Shown piece by piece: positions 25,191 to 32,251 of a stretch of DNA of 64,000 nt. Made by a program: the position numbers and the translations under genes. This DNA comes from Streptomyces parvus. Its GTDB lineage: Bacteria; Actinomycetota; Actinomycetes; Streptomycetales; Streptomycetaceae. The stretch is taken from assembly GCF_014648875.1 (NCBI RefSeq), contig NZ_BMRY01000001.1, positions 1,223,304-1,287,303 of the forward strand. Direction: 5' to 3'. Within the stretch, counting starts at the first letter, position 1. Each line of letters opens with the position of its first letter. The notes under the pieces were generated by a model. The model worked only from the letters and a program-made list of their open reading frames with translations. It did not search any database and was not told the origin of the DNA.

Positions 25191-26180
25191 CTACCAGGCG
25201 AACGCCTCGGGCGAAGGGCCCGGGCCCGGGAAGATCTCGTCCAGGCCGGTGAGGACCGCCTCCGGGAGGTCCAGCTCCAGTGCCCGCAGCGCGCTGTCCA
25301 GCTGCTCGGCGGTGCGCGGGCCGACGATCGGGCCCGTGATGCCGGGGCGGGTCAGCAGCCAGGCCAGGGCCGCCTCGCCGGGCTCCAGGCCGTGCTTGTC
25401 GAGGAGGTCCTCGTACGCCTGGAGCTGCGCACGGGTCGCGGGGTCGGCCAGGGCGTCGGCCGCGCGGCCCGAGGCGCGGCGGCCGCCCTCGGTCGTCTTC
25501 TTGATCACGCCGCCCAGCAGGCCGCCGTGCAACGGGGACCAGGGGATGACCCCGAGGCCGTACTCCTGCGCGGCCGGGATGACCTCCATCTCGGCGCGGC
25601 GCTCGACCAGGTTGTAGATGCACTGCTCGCTGACCAGGCCGAGCGAACCGCGCCGGGCGGCCTGCTCGTTGGCCTGGGCGATCTTGTAGCCGGAGAAGTT
25701 GGACGATCCGGCGTAGAGGATCTTGCCCTGCTGGACCAGGACGTCGATCGCCTGCCAGATCTCGTCGAAGGGCGTGTTCCGGTCGACGTGGTGGAACTGG
25801 TAGAGGTCGATGTGGTCGGTCTGGAGGCGCTTGAGCGAGGCGTCGACCGCGCGCCGGATGTTCACGGCGGAGAGCTTGTCGTGGTTCGGCCAGGCCTCGC
25901 CGTCGGCGCCCATGTTCCCGTACATCTTGGTGGCCAGGACCACCTTGTCGCGCCGGCCGCCGCCCTGGGCGAACCAGGTGCCGAGGATCTCCTCGGTGCG
26001 CCCCTTGTTCTCGCCCCAGCCGTAGACGTTGGCCGTGTCGAAGAAGTTCAGGCCCGCGCCGAGCGCGGAGTCCATGATCGCGTGACTGTCCGACTCATTG
26101 GTCTGCGGACCGAAGTTCATCGTCCCGAGAACGAGCCGGCTGACCTTGAGTCCCGTACGTCCGAGCTGTGTGTACTTCAT
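25191..26180 (-). CDS. Aldo/keto reductase
   Basis: 329 residues from ATG 26180 (MKYTQLGRTGLKVSRLVLGT), with AAGGAG about 12 bases upstream; a TTG nine bases earlier is an alternative start. The tetrad is present: Asp48, Tyr53, Lys85 and His130 or His131. The C-terminal IVGPRTAEQLDSALRALEL is the NADPH-binding end of YajO/Tas-like aldo/keto reductases. The physiological substrate is unknown. Confidence 0.9.
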   Translation of the reverse strand: MKYTQLGRTGLKVSRLVLGTMNFGPQTNESDSHAIMDSALGAGLNFFDTANVYGWGENKGRTEEILGTWFAQGGGRRDKVVLATKMYGNMGADGEAWPNHDKLSAVNIRRAVDASLKRLQTDHIDLYQFHHVDRNTPFDEIWQAIDVLVQQGKILYAGSSNFSGYKIAQANEQAARRGSLGLVSEQCIYNLVERRAEMEVIPAAQEYGLGVIPWSPLHGGLLGGVIKKTTEGGRRASGRAADALADPATRAQLQAYEDLLDKHGLEPGEAALAWLLTRPGITGPIVGPRTAEQLDSALRALELDLPEAVLTGLDEIFPGPGPSPEAFAW

Positions 26181-26275
26181 GGCGCCCAAGCCAACTCCTT
26201 CGAGTCCACTCCAGGCAAGCACGCACCCCGGACAGGTCCGGGACGCGCCGGGCCGCCCTGCGGCATGTCACACCG

Positions 26276-26292
26276 CCCGGCGGCCCGCCGGG
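26276..26292 (-). terminator. Possible terminator hairpin after the 29-residue gene
   Basis: CCCGGC and GCCGGG with a 5-nt loop lie just beyond the stop of the small membrane gene. In sequence this GC-rich, chance is hard to exclude. Confidence 0.35.
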
Positions 26293-26299
26293 CCGGTTC

Positions 26300-26389
26300 T
26301 CAGCCGCCGAGGGCGGCCCCCACGGCGACGACGACGAATATCAGCACGAGTACGGCCGCCATGATGCGGTTTCTGGTCTTCGGGTCCAC
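26300..26389 (-). CDS. 29-residue single-span membrane peptide
   Basis: GTG 26389 opens a frame for a basic, soluble N-terminus (DPKTRNRIM) followed by one hydrophobic helix, AAVLVLIFVVVAVGAALGG, to the stop at 26300. TACGCT on the same strand lies six bases before the GTG, as in the leaderless genes of this window, and the peptide matches a small membrane protein I have seen repeatedly in Streptomyces. It is too short for automatic gene calls. Function unknown; topology suggests N-in. Confidence 0.65.
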   Translation of the reverse strand: MDPKTRNRIMAAVLVLIFVVVAVGAALGG

Positions 26390-26457
26390 CCTTCGAGCGT
26401 AACGGCACCACTCACCGGACCCGGCCGCCGGGCCGCCCCGGGCGTCACGGCGGCACC

Positions 26458-27054
26458 TCACCCGCCCAGCGGCCAGGCCCGCACCGCCGTGTAGCGCGGC
26501 CGCTCCCCCGGCACCCCGGACACCGGCAGATGACTTCGTACGAGCGTGAGCTCGGCGGCCTCCCAGCGCCGCCCCTCGAACCCCGCCAGCGCCGCGGCGA
26601 AGGGCCGCAGGTCGGCCGCGCCCCGGCTCCGGGCCAGGGTGAGGTGCCGGGTGTAGCGGCGGTGCTCCTCCATCGGCAGCCCGGTCCGCCGGGCGGCGGC
26701 CTCGGCGCGCTCGGCGAGCAGTCGCAGGGTGTCGAGCCCGCCTGCCGCCCCGGCCCACAGCGCCCGCCCGCCGAAGTGCCCGGCCCCGTGCACACGGAGC
26801 GCGAAGGGCGCGGTCCGGCGCGCGGCCCGCTCCAGGCGTGCCTCCAGCTCCGGCCGCACGTCCTCGGGCACCTCGCCGTAGAACGCCAGCGTGAAGTGCC
26901 AGCCCTCGGGGCCCGTCCAGCGCAGGTCCCGCGCCCCGGGCAGAGCGTGCAGCGGCGCGAGAGCCGCACGGAGCTCCGCCACGGCCGCCTCGGGCGGCAG
27001 GACGACGGCGAAGAGGCGCACGGTGGCCGGACGACCGGGATCGCTGCTGCTCAT
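26458..27054 (-). CDS. thpR: RNA 2',3'-cyclic phosphodiesterase (ThpR)
   Basis: 198 residues. The two HxT catalytic motifs of the 2H phosphoesterase family are present, HFTLAF (~53-58) and HLTLAR (~137-142), embedded in the usual RLFAVVLPPEAAVAELRAAL start. The enzyme opens 2',3'-cyclic phosphates at RNA ends (older name 2'-5' RNA ligase). CAGACT lies seven bases upstream of ATG 27054, consistent with a leaderless transcript. Confidence 0.9.
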   Translation of the reverse strand: MSSSDPGRPATVRLFAVVLPPEAAVAELRAALAPLHALPGARDLRWTGPEGWHFTLAFYGEVPEDVRPELEARLERAARRTAPFALRVHGAGHFGGRALWAGAAGGLDTLRLLAERAEAAARRTGLPMEEHRRYTRHLTLARSRGAADLRPFAAALAGFEGRRWEAAELTLVRSHLPVSGVPGERPRYTAVRAWPLGG

Positions 27055-27156
27055 GCGCGCGAGTCTGGCAGGTCCGGGCGTGTCCCACGGACCGGGCCTA
27101 TCGTTGTACTACGCGGCTGCCCGCACGCCCGTGCGGCAGCGGGGAGGAGCGGCACG

Positions 27157-27741
27157 ATGACCGTCGTAGACACCGACAGGATCGACATGGCCGACACCAG
27201 CGACGAGCGCACTCTGGACGAGATGTTCGAGTGGCTTGAGCCCACCCCCGAGGGATACAAGGTCGAGATCGTCGAGGGGGCCGTCTACATGTCGCCGCAG
27301 CGGGACACGCACTGGGAGATCACCTTTGACATCTTGGAGCAGCTCCGCACGACGTACGAACGCCGGCAGTTGAAGACCGACGTACGCATCGACCTCCCCG
27401 GCCACCTCAACGGCTTCGCCTCCGACGTCGTCGCCCTCTCGCCCGACGCCGTCAAGGGCGAGGACGGCCGCTGGCGCTACCAGGACATCGAGTTCGTCGC
27501 CGAGGTGATCTCGAAGGCCACCGCGGCGAACGACTACGGCATCAAGAAGGCCGTCTATGCCACCGCCGGTGTCCCCGTGTACCTCATCGTCGACCCGTAC
27601 ACCGGGACCTGGCATCTGCACACGCTCCCGAAGGAGGACGAGTACCGCAGCGTGCTGAGCCTCGACTTCGGCACCCCCGTCGACCTGACCTCGACCGTCG
27701 TCGGCCTCACCCTCGCCACCGACGCCTTCCCCCGCGACTGA
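27157..27741 (+). CDS. Uma2/DUF820 family nuclease-fold protein
   Basis: 194 residues, with GGGGAGGAG before ATG 27157. The sequence EGYKVEIVEGAVYMSPQRDTHWE, ASDVVALSPDA and EFVAEVISKATAANDYGIKKAVYATAGVPVYLIVDP follows the Uma2 family, which has a restriction-endonuclease-like PD-(D/E)xK core (here SDVV, then EFVAEVISK). Many copies occur in Streptomyces, and their biological role is unknown. The gene ends in a strong terminator shared with the convergent MFS gene. Confidence 0.87.
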   Translation: MTVVDTDRIDMADTSDERTLDEMFEWLEPTPEGYKVEIVEGAVYMSPQRDTHWEITFDILEQLRTTYERRQLKTDVRIDLPGHLNGFASDVVALSPDAVKGEDGRWRYQDIEFVAEVISKATAANDYGIKKAVYATAGVPVYLIVDPYTGTWHLHTLPKEDEYRSVLSLDFGTPVDLTSTVVGLTLATDAFPRD

Positions 27742-27754
27742 CCCCGCGCCCCGG

Positions 27755-27800
27755 CATGCGAAAGGCGCCCTCCCCGCTCCGGGGAGGGCGCCTTCGCATG
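27755..27800. terminator. Strong bidirectional terminator
   Basis: A 20-bp stem with a single bulged A (27755-27775 with 27781-27800, core GGCGCCCTCCCC) and a 5-nt loop lies between the Uma2 stop at 27741 and the MFS stop at 27803, which are convergent. Confidence 0.85.
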
Positions 27801-27802
27801 GC

Positions 27803-29137
27803 TCACGCCGCCGTCGCCAGCTGCTCGCGCGGGACGAAGCGGACGTGCGGGCGGCCCGGGCGGAGGTCGACCTTCAGGCGGAGGCCGCCGACGCGGGCCA
27901 GGGCGAAGCCGACCGCCAGCGCGGCGATCACCGAGATCGCGCCGCCGGCCGCGAAGCCGGTGCGGGCGCCGTACGTGTCGCTGATCCAGCCGACGATCGG
28001 GGCCCCCACCGGCGTACCCCCGGCGAAGACCATCATGTACAGGCTCATCACCCGGCCCCGCATCTCCGGGTCGGCGGCCATCTGGACGCTCGTGTTCGCG
28101 GTGATGTTCGTCGTCAGGCCCAGCATGCCGATCGGGACCAGGAGGATCGAGAACAGCCAGACCGTCGGGGAGAGCGAAGCCGCGATCTCCAGCAGCCCGA
28201 ACGCCGTACCCGCCGCCACCAGCATCCGCAGCCGCGAGGAGCGGCGGCGGGCCGAGAGCAGTGCGCCGGCCAGCGAACCGGCCGCCATCAGGATGTTGAA
28301 GAAGGAGTACATGCCCGCGCCGCCGTCGAAGATCTCGTCGGCGAAGGCGGTCAGCCAGATCGGGAAGTTGAAGCCGAACGTGCCGACGAAGCCGACCAGG
28401 ACGATCGGCCAGATCAGCTCGGGGCGGCCCCGGACGTAAGCAAGGCCCTCACGGAGCTGGCCCTTGGCGCGGGGCACGGTCACCGAGGCGTGCAGCTCGT
28501 TCGTGCGCATCATCAGCAGGCCGACGAGCGGAGCCAGGAAGGACAGCCCGTTGAGCAGGAACGCCCAGCCGCTGCCGACCGTGGTGATCAGGACACCCGC
28601 GACGGCGGGGCCGATGAGCCGGGCGGACTGGAAGTTCGCCGAGTTCAGGCTGACCGCGTTGCGCAGCTGCGCGGGGCCGACCATCTCGGAGACGAACGAC
28701 TGACGCGCCGGGTTGTCGACGACGGTCACCATGCCGAGCAGGAACGCCACCAGGTAGACGTGCCAGACCTCGACGACCCCCGACAGGGTCAGGACGGCCA
28801 GCGCGATACCGCACAGGCCGAGCATGGCCTGGCTGACGAGCAGGATCTGCCGCTTCGGGAGGCGGTCGGCGATGACGCCGCCGTACAGGCCGAAGAGCAG
28901 CATCGGAAGGAACTGCAGGGCCGTGGTGATGCCTACGGCGGTGGCGGAACCCGTCAGGCTCAGCACGAGCCAGTCCTGCGTGATGCGGGACATCCAGGTA
29001 CCGGTGTTGGAGATCACGGCGCCCGTGGCGAACAGGCGGTAGTTGCGGATCTTCAGCGACGAGAAGGTCCCGCCGGTCGTGCTCTCGTGGGTGGAAGTCG
29101 GTGCGGGGGCGGAGTCTGCTCCGGGTCCCGTACTCAA
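27803..29137 (-). CDS. MFS transporter (drug-efflux type)
   Basis: 444 residues from TTG 29137 with GAGGAG 12 bases upstream. About 12 membrane segments, with the MFS loop GGVIADRLPKRQILLVSQAM between helices 2 and 3. The pattern GTWMSRITQDWLVLSLTGSA is seen in the MFS_3/enterobactin-exporter-like group. The MarR gene at 29279 lies upstream on the same strand, so this is probably a MarR-controlled efflux unit. Substrate unknown. Confidence 0.88.
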   Translation of the reverse strand: MSTGPGADSAPAPTSTHESTTGGTFSSLKIRNYRLFATGAVISNTGTWMSRITQDWLVLSLTGSATAVGITTALQFLPMLLFGLYGGVIADRLPKRQILLVSQAMLGLCGIALAVLTLSGVVEVWHVYLVAFLLGMVTVVDNPARQSFVSEMVGPAQLRNAVSLNSANFQSARLIGPAVAGVLITTVGSGWAFLLNGLSFLAPLVGLLMMRTNELHASVTVPRAKGQLREGLAYVRGRPELIWPIVLVGFVGTFGFNFPIWLTAFADEIFDGGAGMYSFFNILMAAGSLAGALLSARRRSSRLRMLVAAGTAFGLLEIAASLSPTVWLFSILLVPIGMLGLTTNITANTSVQMAADPEMRGRVMSLYMMVFAGGTPVGAPIVGWISDTYGARTGFAAGGAISVIAALAVGFALARVGGLRLKVDLRPGRPHVRFVPREQLATAA

Positions 29138-29278
29138 AAGGGTTCATCTCCTCGTACGTCTGCGGCGTGCGGTCCGACGAGGACGTGACGACGGGCGCTC
29201 CGGCGGTGATCCGGTCCGGTCCGGCCGTATACAGGGATACGGTCCGGCGGGTGGATCACCGTCGGCGCGCCCGTGGGG

Positions 29279-29719
29279 TCACAGGTGGGCGAGCTTCTCC
29301 AACACGGGCGCGGCGGCCCGAAGCGTCTCCCACTCGTCCTCGTCCAGGCCCTCGGCGAGGTGGGCCAGCCAGGCGTTCCGCTTGGTGCGGCTCTCCGCGA
29401 GCATGGCCTCGGCCTGCTCGGTCTGGCTGACCCTCTTCTGCCGACGGTCATCGGGGTGCGGTTCCAGCCTGACCAGCCCCTTCGCCTCCAGCAGCGCGAC
29501 GATGCGGGTCATCGACGGCGGCTGTACGTGCTCCTTGCGGGCCAGCTCACCGGGGGTGGCCGAGCCGCAGCGGGCGAGAGTGCCGAGCACCGACATCTCG
29601 GTGGGGCTCAGCGACTCGTCGACACGCTGGTGCTTCAGGCGTCGGCCCAGCAGCATCACGGCGGAGCGGAGGGAGCTCACGGCGGCGGCACTGTCGCCGT
29701 CGTGGATCAGGTCAGGCAT
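29279..29719 (-). CDS. MarR-family transcriptional regulator
   Basis: 146 residues. The winged helix is typical: LSPTEMSVLGTLARCGSATP, GELARKEHVQPPSMTRIVAL, then the wing LVRLEPHPDDRRQKRVSQTE. It is transcribed toward the MFS gene at 27803, likely its target. The palindrome at 29724 immediately upstream of ATG 29719 is a candidate autoregulatory site. Confidence 0.9.
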   Translation of the reverse strand: MPDLIHDGDSAAAVSSLRSAVMLLGRRLKHQRVDESLSPTEMSVLGTLARCGSATPGELARKEHVQPPSMTRIVALLEAKGLVRLEPHPDDRRQKRVSQTEQAEAMLAESRTKRNAWLAHLAEGLDEDEWETLRAAAPVLEKLAHL

Positions 29720-29723
29720 GTTT

Positions 29724-29734
29724 GTTAGCGTAAC
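29724..29734. promoter_or_regulatory. Candidate MarR operator
   Basis: GTTAGCGTAAC (GTTA-N3-TAAC) lies four bases upstream of the MarR start codon, where bound repressor would block transcription or its start. The surrounding AT content is higher than in the rest of the window. Short, so moderate support. Confidence 0.4.
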
Positions 29735-29853
29735 TCATTACCCAATCTAAATACCACCCGGTTACACCTCCCGTAAATTCCGATCACCCGAACGAGTGAG
29801 TTGGAAGCGGAAAGTGACGCAAAGAGCGCTCCGGGGCGGCGACCCTGCTGGAC

Positions 29854-30087
29854 ATGGGATCGACAGTGCTCAGCCTGCGGATAGACGGTGAGCTGCTCGA
29901 CCGGCTCCGGCAGCACGCCGCGAAACGCGGAATGAGCGTCCAGGACTACGTGGTCCGGACGCTCATCCGCGACGACTTCGACGAACGCTTCAAGGTGGCC
30001 GTCGAGGAGACGGAGAAGTTCTACGGAGAGACGGAGAAGCTCTGCGGGCCGACAGGCCCTGCGGTGACCAGGGACCCGATCACGTGA
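29854..30087 (+). CDS. Ribbon-helix-helix (CopG-like) protein
   Basis: 77 residues. The beginning STVLSLRIDGELLDRLRQHA followed by AKRGMSVQDYVVRTLIRDDF has the beta-alpha-alpha layout of Arc/CopG DNA-binding proteins. No ribosome site is visible; GACCCT seven bases before the ATG may be a -10 box. Its last 8 bases overlap the 3' end of the convergent permease gene. No toxin gene lies beside it, so it is not an evident antitoxin. Confidence 0.75.
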   Translation: MGSTVLSLRIDGELLDRLRQHAAKRGMSVQDYVVRTLIRDDFDERFKVAVEETEKFYGETEKLCGPTGPAVTRDPIT

Positions 30088-31534
30088 GGCCGAGCGCCGG
30101 CATCGCGTAGTAGAAGACGAAGACCGCCGACACCACGTACATCGCGATCGGCACCTCACGGCCCCGGCCCGCCGCCAGGCGCAGCACGGAGAAGGCGACG
30201 AAGCCGATGCCGATGCCGTTGGTGATCGAGTACGTGAACGGCATCATCACCATCGCGAGGAACGCGGGGATCGCGAGCGTGTAGTCGCTCCAGTCGATGT
30301 CCCGCACCGAGCCCGCGATGATCAGGAAGCCGACCGCCAGCAGGGCGGGAGTGGCCGCCTGCGACGGGACCATGGTCGCCAGCGGTGTGAGGAACAGCGC
30401 CACCGAGAAGAGCAGACCGGTCACCACGCTCGCCAGTCCGGTGCGGGCGCCCTCGCCGACGCCCGCGGTGGACTCCACGAAGCACGTGGTGGCGGAGGCG
30501 GAGGTCGCCCCGCCCGAGGCGACCGCGATGCCGTCCACGAACAGCACCTTGTTGATGCCGGGGAAGTTGCCCTTCTCGTCCATCAGCTTCGCCTCGTCAC
30601 CGACGCCCAGGATGGTGCCCATCGCGTCGAAGAAGCAGGAGAGCAGCACGGTGAAGACGAACAGCACGCCGGTCAGATAGCCGACCTTCTCGAAGCCTCC
30701 GAACAGGCTGACCTCACCGAGCAGCCCGAAGTCCGGCGCGGAGACCGGATTGCCCGGCCACGCGGGCGTCGTCAGACCCCACGCCCCGTCGGGCAGACCG
30801 GCCACCGCGTCGATGACCACGGCGACGACCGTCATGGCGACGATCGAGATCAGGATCGCGCCGGGCACCTTGCGCACGATCAGCGCGAGCGTGAGCAGCG
30901 CGCCGAGTACGAAGACGAGAACCGGCCAGCCGTTGAGGTGACCGTCGCCGCCGAGCTGGAGCGGCACGGTGGTCATGGCGGCGTCCGGGATGCGCGAGAC
31001 GAAGCCGGAGTCGACCAGGCCGATCAGCAGGATGAACAGGCCGATACCGATCGCGATGCCCTTGCGGAGCGACCTCGGCACGGCGTTCATCACGCGTTCC
31101 CGCAGCCCGGTGGCGACCAGCAGCATCACCACGACACCCGCGAGGACGACCATGCCCATCGCGTCCGGCCAGCTCATCCGGGGGGCGAGCTGGAGCGCGA
31201 CGACGGTGTTGACGCCGAGGCCGGCGGCGAGTGCGATCGGCACGTTGCCGATGACGCCCATGAGCAGCGTGGAGAAGGCGGCGGAGAGCACGGTGGCGGT
31301 GACCAGCTGACCGTTGTCGAGCTGGTGGCCGTACATGTCCTTCGCGCTGCCCAGGATGATCGGGTTGAGCACGATGATGTACGCCATCGCGAAGAACGTG
31401 GCGAACCCGCCGCGGAACTCACGGGCGACGGTCGACCCCCGCTCGGAGATCTTGAAGAACCGGTCCAGGCTGCCCGTGGGCTGCGGAGCCGCGGGGGGCG
31501 GGGAGTCGACCGGAGCGGTGGCCGAGGGGGGCAT
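30080..31534 (-). CDS. NCS2-family (AzgA-like) purine permease
   Basis: 484 residues from ATG 31534 with GAGG six bases upstream. About 12-14 membrane segments. The motif region VVALQLAPRMSWPDAMGMVV and the SGGATSASATTCFVESTAGVGEGARTG stretch (residues ~350-375) are characteristic of the AzgA branch that imports adenine, guanine or hypoxanthine by proton symport. It is divergent from the DUF2530 gene. Confidence 0.9.
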   Translation of the reverse strand: MPPSATAPVDSPPPAAPQPTGSLDRFFKISERGSTVAREFRGGFATFFAMAYIIVLNPIILGSAKDMYGHQLDNGQLVTATVLSAAFSTLLMGVIGNVPIALAAGLGVNTVVALQLAPRMSWPDAMGMVVLAGVVVMLLVATGLRERVMNAVPRSLRKGIAIGIGLFILLIGLVDSGFVSRIPDAAMTTVPLQLGGDGHLNGWPVLVFVLGALLTLALIVRKVPGAILISIVAMTVVAVVIDAVAGLPDGAWGLTTPAWPGNPVSAPDFGLLGEVSLFGGFEKVGYLTGVLFVFTVLLSCFFDAMGTILGVGDEAKLMDEKGNFPGINKVLFVDGIAVASGGATSASATTCFVESTAGVGEGARTGLASVVTGLLFSVALFLTPLATMVPSQAATPALLAVGFLIIAGSVRDIDWSDYTLAIPAFLAMVMMPFTYSITNGIGIGFVAFSVLRLAAGRGREVPIAMYVVSAVFVFYYAMPALGLT

Positions 31535-31744
31535 GGGTGACCTCAGTCGTACGTAGGGGAGGCGGAGCAAAGGACGAGAGGTGATCGAATTTGGATGTTC
31601 CGACGAACAATTCGAGCCAGCCCAAAGCAGATTCAGTATGAATACATCAAGCGAAGATCGCTATCTCCGCGCGTAGACCCGTGTGGCGACCGCCCCGCCA
31701 CCCGCCGCCCGGGTGGTCCGGACCCGTCCCCATACACTGAACAC

Positions 31745-32098
31745 ATGGAGAAGTGGACACCGAAGCACGAGGCGCCCGAACCCCTGGAGGGCCCCGTCGT
31801 CGCCACCGTCGTCGGCGGCACGATCCTCTGGTTCGTCCTCTTCCTCGCCCAGCTCCCCTTCTACGGCTGGTTCGCCGACCACGGCCACACCTGGTGGGTG
31901 TGGACCCCGCTGGCCGGCGCCGGACTCGGCCTGATCGGCATCTGGTACGTGCGCGGCCGCGACGCCGCCCTCAAGCGCCACGCGGCCCGGGCCGAGGGCA
32001 AGGACGCGGCGACGGGGGCCGAGGCGGCCGACAAGGCGCTGAGCTCGGACAAGGCGCTGAGCGGCGACCGGCCGGACCGCGCCGACCGGACCGCCTGA
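31745..32098 (+). CDS. DUF2530 membrane protein
   Basis: 117 residues with two membrane helices (~20-40 and ~52-70) around a Trp-rich loop (GWFADHGHTWWVW), then a charged Ala/Lys/Asp tail with a repeated SDKALS. This matches the actinobacterial DUF2530 family. ATG 31745 follows TACACT by six bases, so the mRNA is probably leaderless. It is divergent from the NCS2 permease. Function unknown. Confidence 0.82.
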   Translation: MEKWTPKHEAPEPLEGPVVATVVGGTILWFVLFLAQLPFYGWFADHGHTWWVWTPLAGAGLGLIGIWYVRGRDAALKRHAARAEGKDAATGAEAADKALSSDKALSGDRPDRADRTA

Positions 32099-32251
32099 CG
32101 CGTCCCGCTGCCGTCGGCGCGTCCCACGACCGCCTGACGCGCCCCACGTCGGGCACCTCCGTACAACCACGGGACCGACTTCGTCCTCCCCTGGTCGGAT
32201 CTTCGACCCCCCGGCGGGAGATTGGGCGCACGCGCCCGTAACGTCGGACCC

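Noticed and set aside
29854..30087. CopG-like protein as antitoxin of a toxin-antitoxin pair
   Set aside because: No small partner gene lies beside it; the neighbours are a MarR regulator and a convergent purine permease.
31585..31615. TCGAATT...AATTCGA near the NCS2/DUF2530 promoters as an operator
   Set aside because: The arms are short, the inner part is not symmetric, and no regulator gene is adjacent; it may just be AT-rich promoter DNA.
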